Positions 7,212 to 16,087 are shown, numbered from the stretch's first letter. The stretch: DNA of 16,288 nt from CAYJAZ01 sp964371865 (GCA_964371865.1 CAYJOR010000059.1:1-16288), one strand, 5' to 3'. The notes: generated by a model from the sequence alone, not told the origin. Numbers and translations are program-made.

Positions 7212-8534
7212 TTATTTTTTGCTTATTTCTATTGCAATTTTTTTGAAGTCTTTACCACGAGCTATATAACTAGGATACTGATCAAAACTTGAAGTCGCAG
7301 GTGAAAGCAATACTACATCATTTGAACTTGCATTTTCATATAGAAAATTCATAGCTTCCGATAAAGTTTCTCTATAATCAAGTTCAACTTTTCCTGCCCA
7401 TGCCTTTTCAAAGTACTGGCGTGAAGCTCCAAACATGCAGACTTTTTTGACTTTTTCTTTCATTATAGGAAGAAGTCCTTCTAAGTCACCACCCTTAAAT
7501 TTTCCGCCAACAAGAAGAAGAATTGGTCTATCAAAGGCATTAAGAGCCACTTTTAGAGATTCTACAGTTGTTCCTTTACTATCATTTACAAATAGCACAT
7601 TATTATGTTCAAGAACTTTTTCAAGTCTATGTTCAATCGGTTGAAATTTTTTGAGAACTTCTTGCGCTTCTTTAAGAGTCACACCAAAAATTTTAGTTGA
7701 TTTATACGCAGCCTCAGCATTTAATACATTATGTTTTCCAAAAAGATTACTCTCGTTGAAATCGTTAGTATCACCATTAAAGAAAAATTTTTGCCCTTGC
7801 AAGTTATACCTTTCAACTAAATTCTTAAGACTAGCACCTATAATCGCAATATCATCCTCTTCTTGGCAACGAAAAGCACGCATCTTTGCTTCAATATATT
7901 CTTGCATGTCAGCATGATGATCTAGGTGATTTTCTGATATATTCAAAAGAGTTGCAACTTTTGGTTTCAAAGTATGGCAAGCTTGTAACTGGAAGGAAGA
8001 AAGTTCTAAGACAATAATGTCTGACTTTTTACCTTCGAGTTCTCTTTTTAGGATATACTCTGAAAGAGGTGTGCCTATGTTACCGCCTGTAAAAACAGAA
8101 AATCCATGTTCTTCAAGCATTGCAGATGCTAAACTTGTTGTTGTGGTTTTTCCGCTTGTACCTGTGAAAACTATAATAGGTTCATCTTTGATAAATCTTG
8201 CTGCAAGTTCAGTTTCTGCTATTATTTCAGGCGTATTTGTACGAGGAAGTAAGGGTTGAATTACATTTATTGGCGCACCAGGACTTGGAATTATTATGTC
8301 CGCCCCTAGGAAGTGTTCGGGTTTATGTTCTCCGCCAACTAGTTGAATTCCTTCACTTGTAAGGTAATTTCTTACTTCATCAGACACTTTTTCAGGGTTG
8401 AGTTCAAGAACCCTTACTTTTGCTTTCAAGTGGCGTAACAACCGGATTGCCGCCCTGCCAGAAGCACCAAGACCTATAACAACTGCTTTTGTATTTTCAT
8501 TGATTTGTTTGAGTTTTGATTTATCGCAAGCCAT
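7212..8534 (-). CDS. murD: UDP-N-acetylmuramoylalanine--D-glutamate ligase MurD
   Basis: MurD adds D-glutamate to UDP-MurNAc-L-Ala using ATP in the cytoplasm. The 440-residue protein has an N-terminal Rossmann-like domain (VVIGLGASGRAA, 18-29; SPGAP, 84-88). The ATP loop GTSGKTTTT is at 125-133, ELSSFQL at 177-183 and NISENHLDHH at 198-207. The carbamylated lysine is probably Lys217 (EAKMRAF). The C-terminal domain carries VNDSKGTTVES. It departs modestly from common forms: the P-loop Asn of GTNGK is Ser127, SPDHLDRH reads SENHLDHH, and KATN reads KGTT. The core catalytic residues I can identify are kept, so I expect an active enzyme. An AGGAGA ribosome site precedes the ATG at 8532-8534, 22 bases after mraY. 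Confidence 0.96.
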   Translation of the reverse strand: MACDKSKLKQINENTKAVVIGLGASGRAAIRLLRHLKAKVRVLELNPEKVSDEVRNYLTSEGIQLVGGEHKPEHFLGADIIIPSPGAPINVIQPLLPRTNTPEIIAETELAARFIKDEPIIVFTGTSGKTTTTSLASAMLEEHGFSVFTGGNIGTPLSEYILKRELEGKKSDIIVLELSSFQLQACHTLKPKVATLLNISENHLDHHADMQEYIEAKMRAFRCQEEDDIAIIGASLKNLVERYNLQGQKFFFNGDTNDFNESNLFGKHNVLNAEAAYKSTKIFGVTLKEAQEVLKKFQPIEHRLEKVLEHNNVLFVNDSKGTTVESLKVALNAFDRPILLLVGGKFKGGDLEGLLPIMKEKVKKVCMFGASRQYFEKAWAGKVELDYRETLSEAMNFLYENASSNDVVLLSPATSSFDQYPSYIARGKDFKKIAIEISKK

Positions 8535-8556
8535 ATTATTCTCCTAAGAAGTCTGT

Positions 8557-9633
8557 TTATCGTAACTTGAGCACCGAAAGAGCTAAAAGAGCAAAGAAAA
8601 TAGAGAGAATCCAAAATCTTATAATAATTTTAGATTCCGGCAAACCTTTCAATTCGTAGTGATGATGCAAAGGAGCCATACGGAAAATTCTCTTTCCTTT
8701 ACTATACCTAAAGTATCCTACCTGCATGATAACAGACAGAATTTCAAGAACAAATACACCGCCGGCAATAATTAAAGTGAACTCTTGTTTCGCTAAAATT
8801 GCCACAAATCCTAATGCTCCACCTATTGAAAGAGAGCCAACATCACCCATGAAAACTTGAGCCGGATACGCATTAAACCAGAGAAATCCGAGACCTGCAC
8901 CCATTAAAGCAGCACAGAATATAAATACTTCTCCAACATCAGGAACATACACAAGTTGAAGATAATTTGAAAAGAACGCATTACCTGCAATGTAGATAAA
9001 TACTGTATAAACAGCCATCGTAACAACTGCCGGTGTGATTGCTAAACCGTCAAGTCCATCAGTAATATTCACTGCGTTTGCAGCAGATACTAGCACAAGC
9101 ACTCCGAAAGGAACATAAAGCCAAGCTAAATCAGGCATAAAAGATTTAAAAAAAGGTATTGACAATTCAGTAGGATATGGAGTGAGCGCAATAAGAAGAA
9201 TAAGTGCAATTCCACCAACTCCAAGTAAACCTGCCATTTTTTGGCGTGGAGTTATCCCTTTATTATTCTTGAAACGTATTTTTATATAATCGTCAACAAA
9301 GCCTACAGCAGCATATCCTAAATATACAAAAAGTGTAAGTAATACAAATAAATTTGTTAAATTTGCCCAAAGGAGTGTTGTTACCAACACACTAAAACAA
9401 ATAAGTATTCCACCCATTGTAGGTGTGCCGGCTTTTGCTTGATGAGTTTTTACATCCTCGTGAATTGCTTGACCAAATTTAAGTTTTTGCAATTTTCTTA
9501 TAAAAAAAGGACCCAAAAAGATGGTAAGCAATAATGCGCAAATCATTGCAGCTGCCCCACGAAATGTAAGATAGCGGAATATATTGAAAAGGTTAATGTC
9601 TTGACTAAGAGGTACTAATAAATGATATAACAT
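8557..9633 (-). CDS. mraY: Phospho-N-acetylmuramoyl-pentapeptide-transferase MraY
   Basis: MraY is the integral membrane enzyme that transfers phospho-MurNAc-pentapeptide from UDP to undecaprenyl phosphate, making lipid I. The 358-residue length is normal, and about ten hydrophobic segments are visible. Family motifs appear in order: HQAKAGTPTMGG (64-75), the Asp-Asp pair in GFVDDYIKI (114-115), NITDGLDGLA (189-198), the catalytic Asp264 in VFMGDVGSLS, and the histidine motif PLHHHYELKG with His323-325. The start at 9631-9633 follows murF by 13 bases, with a modest GTGGA ribosome site. Its order between murF and murD is the standard one, so the lipid step is made with the soluble precursor enzymes. 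Confidence 0.97.
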   Translation of the reverse strand: MLYHLLVPLSQDINLFNIFRYLTFRGAAAMICALLLTIFLGPFFIRKLQKLKFGQAIHEDVKTHQAKAGTPTMGGILICFSVLVTTLLWANLTNLFVLLTLFVYLGYAAVGFVDDYIKIRFKNNKGITPRQKMAGLLGVGGIALILLIALTPYPTELSIPFFKSFMPDLAWLYVPFGVLVLVSAANAVNITDGLDGLAITPAVVTMAVYTVFIYIAGNAFFSNYLQLVYVPDVGEVFIFCAALMGAGLGFLWFNAYPAQVFMGDVGSLSIGGALGFVAILAKQEFTLIIAGGVFVLEILSVIMQVGYFRYSKGKRIFRMAPLHHHYELKGLPESKIIIRFWILSIFFALLALSVLKLR

Positions 9634-9646
9634 CTGGAATCCACTT

Positions 9647-11080
9647 CTAACTATAATAATTGATTAATTCTTTTACGTAAACTTCAAGCTTGTTCGAGCG
9701 CGAACCCTTGACTAAAAATACTGCTTCTTGCAAATCTAATTCTTTTAAAGTTTCAGCAAAATTTTCTTCTCCAGTAAGAAGTTCAAACTTGTGTTTTCCT
9801 TTTACGGATTCAAGTCCAAATTGAAAGTTTTCCCTATAAGGTCCTGTATAGAATACATAACTTGCTTTCATTTCAGCTATAAATTTAGCTAATTTTTCAT
9901 GCTCTTTTTCTGATTTATCGCCAAGCTCATACATAGCTCCAACAAGGCAGATAAGTGGTCTAGATGTTGGATTTTGTTCTGTACTTATGGTGTATTCGTT
10001 CGCTGCTTCTACCATTCGAGAAAAGGATAATGGATTTGCATTATAACTATCATCAATCACAGTGACATTTTTATTATCTTCTATAAATTGATGAACCTCA
10101 AATCTTTGCACAGGTAATGATGTATTTCTAAATGCTTCTTGAATTTCTTCTTGTTTCATCCCACAAAGAAGAGCTATTGAAGTAATTGCTATTACGTTTT
10201 CTGCTCCGTAAGCTGAACGAAGAGGTGCTTCAATATCAAAATTTTCCCCATCGGCATACAGCCTAAAAATCCCCTTACCTTCTGCATTCATATTCATGTA
10301 CGCTGCTCTGTAAGGCACTGTTTTTCCTTGAGTTGAAAAGTAAAGAGCTGAAGAAAAGATTTTTCTACTCTCTTTTACTAAATCTGCATAATCCGCGCTT
10401 GCAATCGCCACTGACCAGCTATCTTTAAGATATTGGAATAATTTCGATTTATAGTACGCAGCTCCTCTTGGTAGACCCTCGGCATGACCAAGCCCTGCAT
10501 TAAGAATAAGTGCAATATCCGGTCGAATAATTGTAGCTATTTCGTCCATATCATGTTCATGACTGATGCCAGCTTCTAAAATCCAGAAGTCTTCATCACC
10601 TTTTGCACTAAGAATAGAAATAGATACACCTAGTTGCGTATTATAGTTTAAATGATTTTTTGCAGTTTTTCCTTTTGAAGAAAGAACTTGAAAGAGCATT
10701 TCTTTTACACTAGTTTTACCCGCAGTTCCTGTGATTGCAATAACTTTCCCTTCAAAGTCCATACGTTTGGCGTGTGCAATTTTTTGAAGAGCTGAAGAGG
10801 TATCGTCTACAAATAAAGTTGGTACTTGAGGGTTTTCTAGCTTTCCTTTTTCTGCTAAAAGAGCCACCGCACCACTTTCAATCGCCTGACTAGCAAAGTT
10901 ATGACCATCATTTTTTTCACCGCTTATACAAACGAAAAGAGAGCCACTTTCTACTAAGCGATTATCTACAACTACTTTGCTTATTTCAATATCAACAAAG
11001 TTTTCATCGTTCGGGCAATGAGAGCAAGCAAACTCGAGCTGAGCTTTTCGTGCAAAATTTATCAGTTCTGAAAATAGCAT
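9647..11080 (-). CDS. murF: UDP-N-acetylmuramoyl-tripeptide--D-alanyl-D-alanine ligase MurF
   Basis: MurF completes the soluble precursor by adding the D-Ala-D-Ala dipeptide to UDP-MurNAc-tripeptide with ATP. The 477-residue protein has the N-terminal substrate domain (SGSLFVCISGEKNDGHNF, about 45-62). The ATP loop GTAGKTSVKEM is at 118-128; the TSVKEM tail is typical of MurF, but the usual Asn of GTNGKT is Ala120. The central domain holds NHLNYNTQLGVS and EAGISH, both MurF signatures. The C-terminal domain has VIDDSYNANPLS and KGSRSNKLE. A D-Ala-D-Ala ligase gene (ddl) is not in this window. Murein ligases murE and murF are only two bases apart, and the ribosome site AAAGGA for murF lies inside the end of murE, which points to translational coupling. 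Confidence 0.96.
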   Translation of the reverse strand: MLFSELINFARKAQLEFACSHCPNDENFVDIEISKVVVDNRLVESGSLFVCISGEKNDGHNFASQAIESGAVALLAEKGKLENPQVPTLFVDDTSSALQKIAHAKRMDFEGKVIAITGTAGKTSVKEMLFQVLSSKGKTAKNHLNYNTQLGVSISILSAKGDEDFWILEAGISHEHDMDEIATIIRPDIALILNAGLGHAEGLPRGAAYYKSKLFQYLKDSWSVAIASADYADLVKESRKIFSSALYFSTQGKTVPYRAAYMNMNAEGKGIFRLYADGENFDIEAPLRSAYGAENVIAITSIALLCGMKQEEIQEAFRNTSLPVQRFEVHQFIEDNKNVTVIDDSYNANPLSFSRMVEAANEYTISTEQNPTSRPLICLVGAMYELGDKSEKEHEKLAKFIAEMKASYVFYTGPYRENFQFGLESVKGKHKFELLTGEENFAETLKELDLQEAVFLVKGSRSNKLEVYVKELINYYS

Positions 11081-11082
11081 TA

Positions 11083-12555
11083 TTAGATTTCCTTTAGAAT
11101 TTCTTGGTCAGAAAAAGGATATTTCGTCTTTCCGATTATTTGATATGTTTCGTGTCCTTTTCCTGCCACTAATAAAGCAGTATTTTCTTTATCTTTTTCT
11201 TCTGCAATTAATTCACATGCAAGTAAAAGTGCTTTTTTTCTATCTACTTGCTTATAATAAAATTTATTTTTATCTAAACCTTTTTCTACATCATCAAGAA
11301 TTTTATCTGGATCTTCAGTACGTGGATTATCTGATGTGAGTATACTTATATCTGAATATTTTGAAACTGCTTCCGCCATAAGTGGGCGTTTTGTGCTATC
11401 TCTATCACCACCACATCCAAACACTGTATAGATTTTATTAAATCCAGCATTTCTAAGGGCTTGTAATACATTAATCAAGGCGTCCGGAGTATGAGCATAA
11501 TCTACAAAAGCATGAATATTTTTACTATTTGGAACTCTCTCTAATCTACCACAAACTCCATTGAAAGAGCTTAGACAAGCAAAGTCTTCAAGTCTATAAC
11601 CATACGCAATACCAAGAGCAATTAAGGCTAATATATTCGCTGCGTTATGCTGTCCAATTAACGGAGTTTTCAAAATAAATTCGTGTTTTCTAAATTCAAG
11701 TTTAAGTTCTAAACCATTTGGAGTCGACGACAAAATAGTACCCTTCAAGCAAGGATTTTCTGTTTCAACATTTTGCAATGTATAAGCAATCGCATCTTTA
11801 TGTTTCGCAAGAAGTTTTCTACCATAGCTATCATCTGCGTTAAGAACCTTTATTCTTGCTCTATCAAAAAGCTTTGATTTAACAAGGAAATATTCTTCCA
11901 TATTTGGGTGATAGTCCAAGTGATCTTGTGTGAGATTTGTGAAAACTGCGGCATCAAAAATAAGTCCTGCAACACGTTCTTGATCAAGTGCATGTGATGA
12001 AACTTCCATAACTGCGTAATCTGAATCAACTTTTTGCATTCCATTAAAGAAAGAGTGAAGAAAGAGGCAATCAGGAGTTGTGAGTGGCGCATCCATTTCA
12101 AAACCATCATATCTATAGGAAACAGTGCCGATTACACCAACTTTTTTATGAACAGACTTAAGAAAATATTCTATGAGGTATGTTAATGTAGTTTTACCAT
12201 TTGTGCCTGTTATTCCAATAAGTGGAAAAGTATGATCGTCAGTACCATAGATTTCTCTTGCAAGTTCGCCAAGCGCAAGGCGCGCATTATCAACTACAAA
12301 AAGAATATGTTCGTATTGTGGATATTTTTTTGTGAAGTACTTTACTATTTCTTTTTCACATATAATTTTCATCGGTTGTTTTTCTGCAGCACTATACATA
12401 TATTCTAACTGCTTATCTAAAACGTCCACATTTCTTTCTAATATTGGAAGAGAAACAAATATACTACCTTTCTCAACTTTTCTAGAATCTATAAGTACAG
12501 GAATTTTTTGCTCTATAGCTGTGTCAATAAGTTCTTTAAAGAGAATATTTTTCAT
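11083..12555 (-). CDS. murE: UDP-N-acetylmuramoyl-L-alanyl-D-glutamate--2,6-diaminopimelate ligase MurE
   Basis: MurE adds the third residue of the stem peptide. The 490-residue protein has the ATP loop GTNGKTT (117-123), LTTPD (158-162), EVSSHALDQ (184-192), NLTQDHLDYH (207-216), FVDYAHTPDAL (350-360), GCGGDRD (380-386) and DNPR (409-412). DNPR is the signature of enzymes that use meso-diaminopimelate, so the wall is predicted to be DAP type, as expected for a Gram-negative. The N-terminal UDP-sugar-binding domain is divergent: after DSRKVEKGSIFVSL (23-36) the usual G-x-x-x-DG-x-x-F-i segment is not recognisable. An AAAGG ribosome site lies seven bases before the ATG at 12553-12555. The gene follows ftsI by 27 bases. 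Confidence 0.96.
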   Translation of the reverse strand: MKNILFKELIDTAIEQKIPVLIDSRKVEKGSIFVSLPILERNVDVLDKQLEYMYSAAEKQPMKIICEKEIVKYFTKKYPQYEHILFVVDNARLALGELAREIYGTDDHTFPLIGITGTNGKTTLTYLIEYFLKSVHKKVGVIGTVSYRYDGFEMDAPLTTPDCLFLHSFFNGMQKVDSDYAVMEVSSHALDQERVAGLIFDAAVFTNLTQDHLDYHPNMEEYFLVKSKLFDRARIKVLNADDSYGRKLLAKHKDAIAYTLQNVETENPCLKGTILSSTPNGLELKLEFRKHEFILKTPLIGQHNAANILALIALGIAYGYRLEDFACLSSFNGVCGRLERVPNSKNIHAFVDYAHTPDALINVLQALRNAGFNKIYTVFGCGGDRDSTKRPLMAEAVSKYSDISILTSDNPRTEDPDKILDDVEKGLDKNKFYYKQVDRKKALLLACELIAEEKDKENTALLVAGKGHETYQIIGKTKYPFSDQEILKEI

Positions 12556-12582
12556 AGGATAACCTTTGTATAGATTTGTAAT

Positions 12583-14661
12583 TTATATTTTTGACTCGCC
12601 AGACTCTTTTTCAGCCTGTACGTTTTCTTCAAGTTTAACTTCAACTTCCTCTTCCGACAGCCATACAACACAGGGAATTGGAGCTCCTTTATCGTCAATT
12701 AAAGGCACAGGAGTTTCAGGCGCCGGATATTGATAAAGTACTGTTAATCCACTGCCTCGAATTTCAGGGTTAATACCATTAGGAATAAGAATATCAAGTG
12801 TTTGTTTTAAGCTTGCTCCAACAAGATTTGGGAACTTTGTGAGCTTTTGATTTTCATCAAGTTCAACAATTCTAGTGAATTTATTTTCTTTATTTTTTTT
12901 AATTTCCGTTTCTTCATTAGCAAAAATAACATCCGGTAGGTATCCGCCGTATGCTAATACTCGCGTAGCTACCTCTTTGAAAACTGGTGCTGCAATTGCT
13001 CCGCCGTACTGATTTGTTTTCGGTTCATCAAGCATTACTATGATGATATAGAGAGGATCATTCGCTGGCACAATACCAACAAAGGAAGCAAATCTGTCTT
13101 CACCGTAACCGCCTGTATTTGCTTTTTCTGCTTTCTGTGCTGTACCTGTTTTACCGGCAATTCTAACCCCTTCAACTCTAGCTCTTGTACCTGTTCCGTT
13201 TGACTCAACAACGTCTTCAAGCATTTCCATAACGGTTTTTGCTGTTTCTGATGAGAAAATACGCTGTTCTGTGCTTTGTGCTTTATTTTCATCTTTTAAT
13301 AATTGGACAGGTTTGTAAACACCTTTATTTGCAAGAGTTAAATACGCTTGCGCCATTTGTATACCTGTTACAGCCACACTCTGACCAAATGCTGCTGACA
13401 TTAAGTCAACCTCAGTCCAATCGTCAGGTTCACGCATAATTCCTTTACTTTCGGCTATGCCAATATCAGTACGAGAACCAAAACCAAGCCTTGCTAAATA
13501 GTTATGATATTTATCAATACCAAGCTCTAAACCAATTTTTGCTACACCAATGTTACTGGAATATCGTAAGATTTCATTTACTGTTAAATCTTGATACGCT
13601 CTTCCGTCATCACTGATTGTAATATATTTTGTTTCCCAAACACCGTTTTCACCATGAAAAGTTGATTTGTCATCAATAATCCCCTCTTCAAGTGCAGCTG
13701 CAACAGGAAATGCTTTAAGTGTAGAACCCGGTTCTAGCGCATCGGCAGCTATACGATTTTTATATATTTGAGGCGATGAGTTTCTAAAGTTGTTTGGATT
13801 GAAGAATGGATACTGCGCCCAAGCGGCAATGTCGCCTGTTTTTGCTTCTACGATAAGCACTCCGCCCCATGCTGCTTGCACTTCTTGTGCTGCTTCTGCT
13901 ATAACTTCTTCTGCAATATATTGGATTTGCCCATCAATTGTAAGATAAATATCTTTACCTTGTGGCGCATTTTGACCATCCATATAATAACGACGACCTT
14001 CACCATCTTTATATATCACACGTTTACTTGCTTCACCTGCAAGTTCTTTATTAAATGAACGCTCAATACCTTCAAGTCCAACGTTATCTATTCCCACAAA
14101 CCCAAGAAGCTGACCTGCTAAATGTTTTTGTGGATAAACCCTATCAAACTCGCGGGAAAATCCTATGCCTTCAAGTTTTGCATTTTGAACGCGGGTAGCA
14201 GTTGCGTCATCAACTTTACGAGCTACCCAAACAAATGCTTTATCTCTAGCAAAAAGTTCTTTTAGTTTTTTCTCGCTCACATTTACGAGCTCAGCCATTT
14301 TTTCAGCTGTCGCCATAGGGTTAACCATTGCGCGCGGATTTGCATAAATTGAACGAACCTCAATACTACGAGCTAAAACTTGTTTATTTCTATCATAAAT
14401 AGTTCCACGTTTTGCCTCAACCATTTCGGTATACATATGTTGTCTATTTGCTTTTTCGGCAAGGGTTGGACCTTCGATAAGTTGAATAAAAAATGCTCTA
14501 AACCAAATAATTCCCCACGCTAGTAAAAAAAGCCCTGCGGCTATTTGAAAACGACCGGTAGTCCAGTCGATTTCTGATAAACGTGATGCTGGATTATTTT
14601 TTTTTTGAACTTTACTTTGTTGCGCAGTTGAAGTATTACGCTTTGAAAGTGTTTTTTTCAT
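12583..14661 (-). CDS. ftsI: Septal transpeptidase FtsI (class B PBP) with C-terminal PASTA-like domain
   Basis: FtsI (PBP3) cross-links septal peptidoglycan in the periplasm as partner of FtsW. The 692-residue protein has a basic cytoplasmic tail, one membrane anchor (about 38-61), and a PBP dimerisation domain that opens with KRGTIYDRN (84-92). The transpeptidase domain has all three catalytic motifs: STLK with nucleophile Ser313 (313-316), SSN (368-370) and KTGTAQK (504-510). Beyond residue 605 comes a segment, FPNLVGASLKQTLDIL to about 670, that looks like one PASTA domain, followed by an acidic tail. The classic E. coli protein is shorter and lacks this domain. The ATG at 14659-14661 lies 15 bases after ftsL, with an AGAGA ribosome site overlapping its end. 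The PASTA region leaves some ambiguity with sporulation-type SpoVD homologues, but position and lineage favour FtsI. Confidence 0.95.
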   Translation of the reverse strand: MKKTLSKRNTSTAQQSKVQKKNNPASRLSEIDWTTGRFQIAAGLFLLAWGIIWFRAFFIQLIEGPTLAEKANRQHMYTEMVEAKRGTIYDRNKQVLARSIEVRSIYANPRAMVNPMATAEKMAELVNVSEKKLKELFARDKAFVWVARKVDDATATRVQNAKLEGIGFSREFDRVYPQKHLAGQLLGFVGIDNVGLEGIERSFNKELAGEASKRVIYKDGEGRRYYMDGQNAPQGKDIYLTIDGQIQYIAEEVIAEAAQEVQAAWGGVLIVEAKTGDIAAWAQYPFFNPNNFRNSSPQIYKNRIAADALEPGSTLKAFPVAAALEEGIIDDKSTFHGENGVWETKYITISDDGRAYQDLTVNEILRYSSNIGVAKIGLELGIDKYHNYLARLGFGSRTDIGIAESKGIMREPDDWTEVDLMSAAFGQSVAVTGIQMAQAYLTLANKGVYKPVQLLKDENKAQSTEQRIFSSETAKTVMEMLEDVVESNGTGTRARVEGVRIAGKTGTAQKAEKANTGGYGEDRFASFVGIVPANDPLYIIIVMLDEPKTNQYGGAIAAPVFKEVATRVLAYGGYLPDVIFANEETEIKKNKENKFTRIVELDENQKLTKFPNLVGASLKQTLDILIPNGINPEIRGSGLTVLYQYPAPETPVPLIDDKGAPIPCVVWLSEEEVEVKLEENVQAEKESGESKI

Positions 14662-14676
14662 AATTATCTCTCATCT

Positions 14677-15042
14677 CTACTTCGGCATTGTGTTAGCAGA
14701 GTTTACTTGAGCTTGTTCTAAAGAAACTAGTGAATTTTCTTTTCTTAATCTACGAACTTGACCAGAATTTGCCTGCCCCATTCCAATTTCTTCAGCTTTT
14801 TTCTTTAATTCATAAGGTGATAGCATTCTTCCATGCTCTACTTCTAACTTTGCCGAAAGCTCTATTTTCTTTTCTAGCTCAGCTTGCAATTGACGGCTTT
14901 GATAGAGAAGTTCATTTTTTTCAATACTTATCCATACAGCCATAGGCGCTAGAACACCTGTTATTAAAAGCGATATAATAACCCCGAGTAACCATGTGCC
15001 TGCTGGATTTTTCAACTCTTTAAGTGTATAGAATTTTTTCAT
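14677..15042 (-). CDS. ftsL: Cell division protein FtsL-like
   Basis: This 121-residue protein has the size and layout of FtsL: a short cytoplasmic stretch (1-16), one membrane segment (about 17-40, TWLLGVIISLLITGVLAPMA) and a charged heptad-like coiled coil (about 43-70). A conserved-looking segment, SPYELKKKAEEIGM (75-88), recalls the end of the FtsL/DivIC periplasmic helix. A loose hydrophilic tail follows. FtsL pairs with FtsB and FtsQ to activate FtsWI at the septum. The sequence alone is weakly conserved in this family, so the call rests on topology and on the position between rsmH and ftsI, which is the normal place for ftsL. It starts nine bases after rsmH. Confidence 0.85.
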   Translation of the reverse strand: MKKFYTLKELKNPAGTWLLGVIISLLITGVLAPMAVWISIEKNELLYQSRQLQAELEKKIELSAKLEVEHGRMLSPYELKKKAEEIGMGQANSGQVRRLRKENSLVSLEQAQVNSANTMPK

Positions 15043-15051
15043 ATTTCTCTC

Positions 15052-16011
15052 TTAGATAATACATTCTGCTATTCTCAGTTTTGCGCTTGACGCCCTAGGA
15101 TTTGCCCTTACTTCTTCAAGACTTGGACAAATAGGTTTCTTTGTAAGCACTTTCATTTCAGCCTTGTGTTTACATACGCAAATAGGTAATTGTTTTGAGC
15201 AAAGGCAGTCAGTCGCCCATGTTCTAAATGTATGTTTCACAATTCTATCTTCTAAAGAGTGGAAAGATATTATTGCAACTCTTGCTCCTGTATTAAGATA
15301 AGGCAACAGTTTAGAGAAAAATGTTTCAAGCTGCTGTAGTTCTTCATTTACTTGCATTCTTATAGCTTGGAAAGTTCTAGTTGCTGGATGATTGCGAGCA
15401 GTTGCTCTCCATTTTGCTGGGTATGCGTTCCAAACAATTTCAGCAAGTTCTTTTGTAGTTTTGATAGTTTTTGTTTGTCTATACTCGACTATTGCTCTTG
15501 CAATGCGCCCTGCTTGAGGATCTTCACCATACTTTGCAATTATATTTCTAAGCATTGAAAAATCAGCTTTATTAATGAAGTGTTCTGCGCTTTCTTCGCT
15601 GCTATTAGAGTTCATGCGCATATCGAGTGGAGCATCGGTATGGAAAGAAAATCCACGTTCTGCTACATCTATTTGCAGAGAAGAGACTCCTAAATCGAGC
15701 AATACGCCGTCGAGTTTATTGTACCCCAACTCATCAAGGACGATATCAAAATCAGCATATGCGGAGTGTTCTAAGTGGACAGCACTCTTATATACGTCAA
15801 GATTTAGGCTTGCCCTTTTAAGAGCGTCTCTATCTCTATCAAGACCTATTAAGTGCGCATTTCCACCCACCACATCAAGTATAGCTTTAGAATGACCGGC
15901 AAGACCAAGTGTACCATCCAAATAATATCCATTTGGGCGCACATTAAGTCCCTCAATCACTTCCTCTTTTAGCACTGATATATGTGTTGCATTTTCAGCT
16001 GTTACTGACAT
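15052..16011 (-). CDS. rsmH: 16S rRNA (cytosine(1402)-N4)-methyltransferase RsmH (MraW)
   Basis: RsmH methylates N4 of C1402 in the decoding centre of 16S rRNA using S-adenosylmethionine. The 319-residue protein has HISVLKEEVIEGL (10-22), the SAM-binding loop DGTLGLAGHS (32-41), GLDRD (56-60), LLDLGVSSLQ and the C-terminal FHSLEDRIVKHTF. It ends with a cysteine-bearing stretch followed by NPRASSAKLRIAE, the usual family ending. The SAM loop reads GLAGH where GxGGH is common, a small change. The ATG at 16009-16011 has AAAGGA seven bases upstream. It is the first gene of the operon. In most dcw clusters mraZ precedes it, but here about 240 non-coding bases lead to a divergent tRNA gene. Confidence 0.97.
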   Translation of the reverse strand: MSVTAENATHISVLKEEVIEGLNVRPNGYYLDGTLGLAGHSKAILDVVGGNAHLIGLDRDRDALKRASLNLDVYKSAVHLEHSAYADFDIVLDELGYNKLDGVLLDLGVSSLQIDVAERGFSFHTDAPLDMRMNSNSSEESAEHFINKADFSMLRNIIAKYGEDPQAGRIARAIVEYRQTKTIKTTKELAEIVWNAYPAKWRATARNHPATRTFQAIRMQVNEELQQLETFFSKLLPYLNTGARVAIISFHSLEDRIVKHTFRTWATDCLCSKQLPICVCKHKAEMKVLTKKPICPSLEEVRANPRASSAKLRIAECII

Positions 16012-16050
16012 GGTTTTTTCCTTTATATTAATCTCAAATCTATCACACTA

Positions 16051-16079
16051 ATTTTTACATAATCTCTAGAAACTGTCAA
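16051..16079 (-). promoter_or_regulatory. Promoter of the dcw operon (upstream of rsmH)
   Basis: On the minus strand a perfect -35 box TTGACA (16074-16079) is followed after 17 bases by AAAAAT (16051-16056), with a TG one base upstream as in extended -10 promoters. TAAAAA at 16-base spacing is the alternative -10. The -10 is weak (4 of 6), but the -35 and the TG extension compensate. Transcription would begin near 16044 and give a leader of about 33 bases, ending in the AAAGGA ribosome site of rsmH. Confidence 0.6.
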
Positions 16080-16087
16080 GAAAACCA

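Larger units (their letters stand above)
1704..16011 (-). other. dcw (division and cell wall) gene cluster, probable single operon
   Basis: Twelve genes run in one direction in the order rsmH, ftsL, ftsI, murE, murF, mraY, murD, ftsW, murG, murC, murB, ftsQ. Spacings are 9, 15, 27, 2, 13, 22, 39, 23, 7, 24 and 9 bases. No gap is long enough for an additional gene, and none shows a GC-rich stem with a T-run. Single-operon transcription is inferred from this compactness and from the one strong promoter upstream of rsmH; internal promoters inside coding regions cannot be excluded. Confidence 0.85.

Noticed and set aside
7651..8259. Two plus-strand open frames of 80-88 codons antisense to murD
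   Set aside because: They are embedded in murD, have no recognisable motif, and their apparent length follows from the coding pattern of the opposite strand.
15575..15895. Open frame of 106 codons on the plus strand, antisense to rsmH
   Set aside because: It lies wholly inside a well-supported rsmH gene, its product is rich in Ser, Leu and Arg with no recognisable family, and it has no convincing ribosome site. It is a shadow of the real frame.
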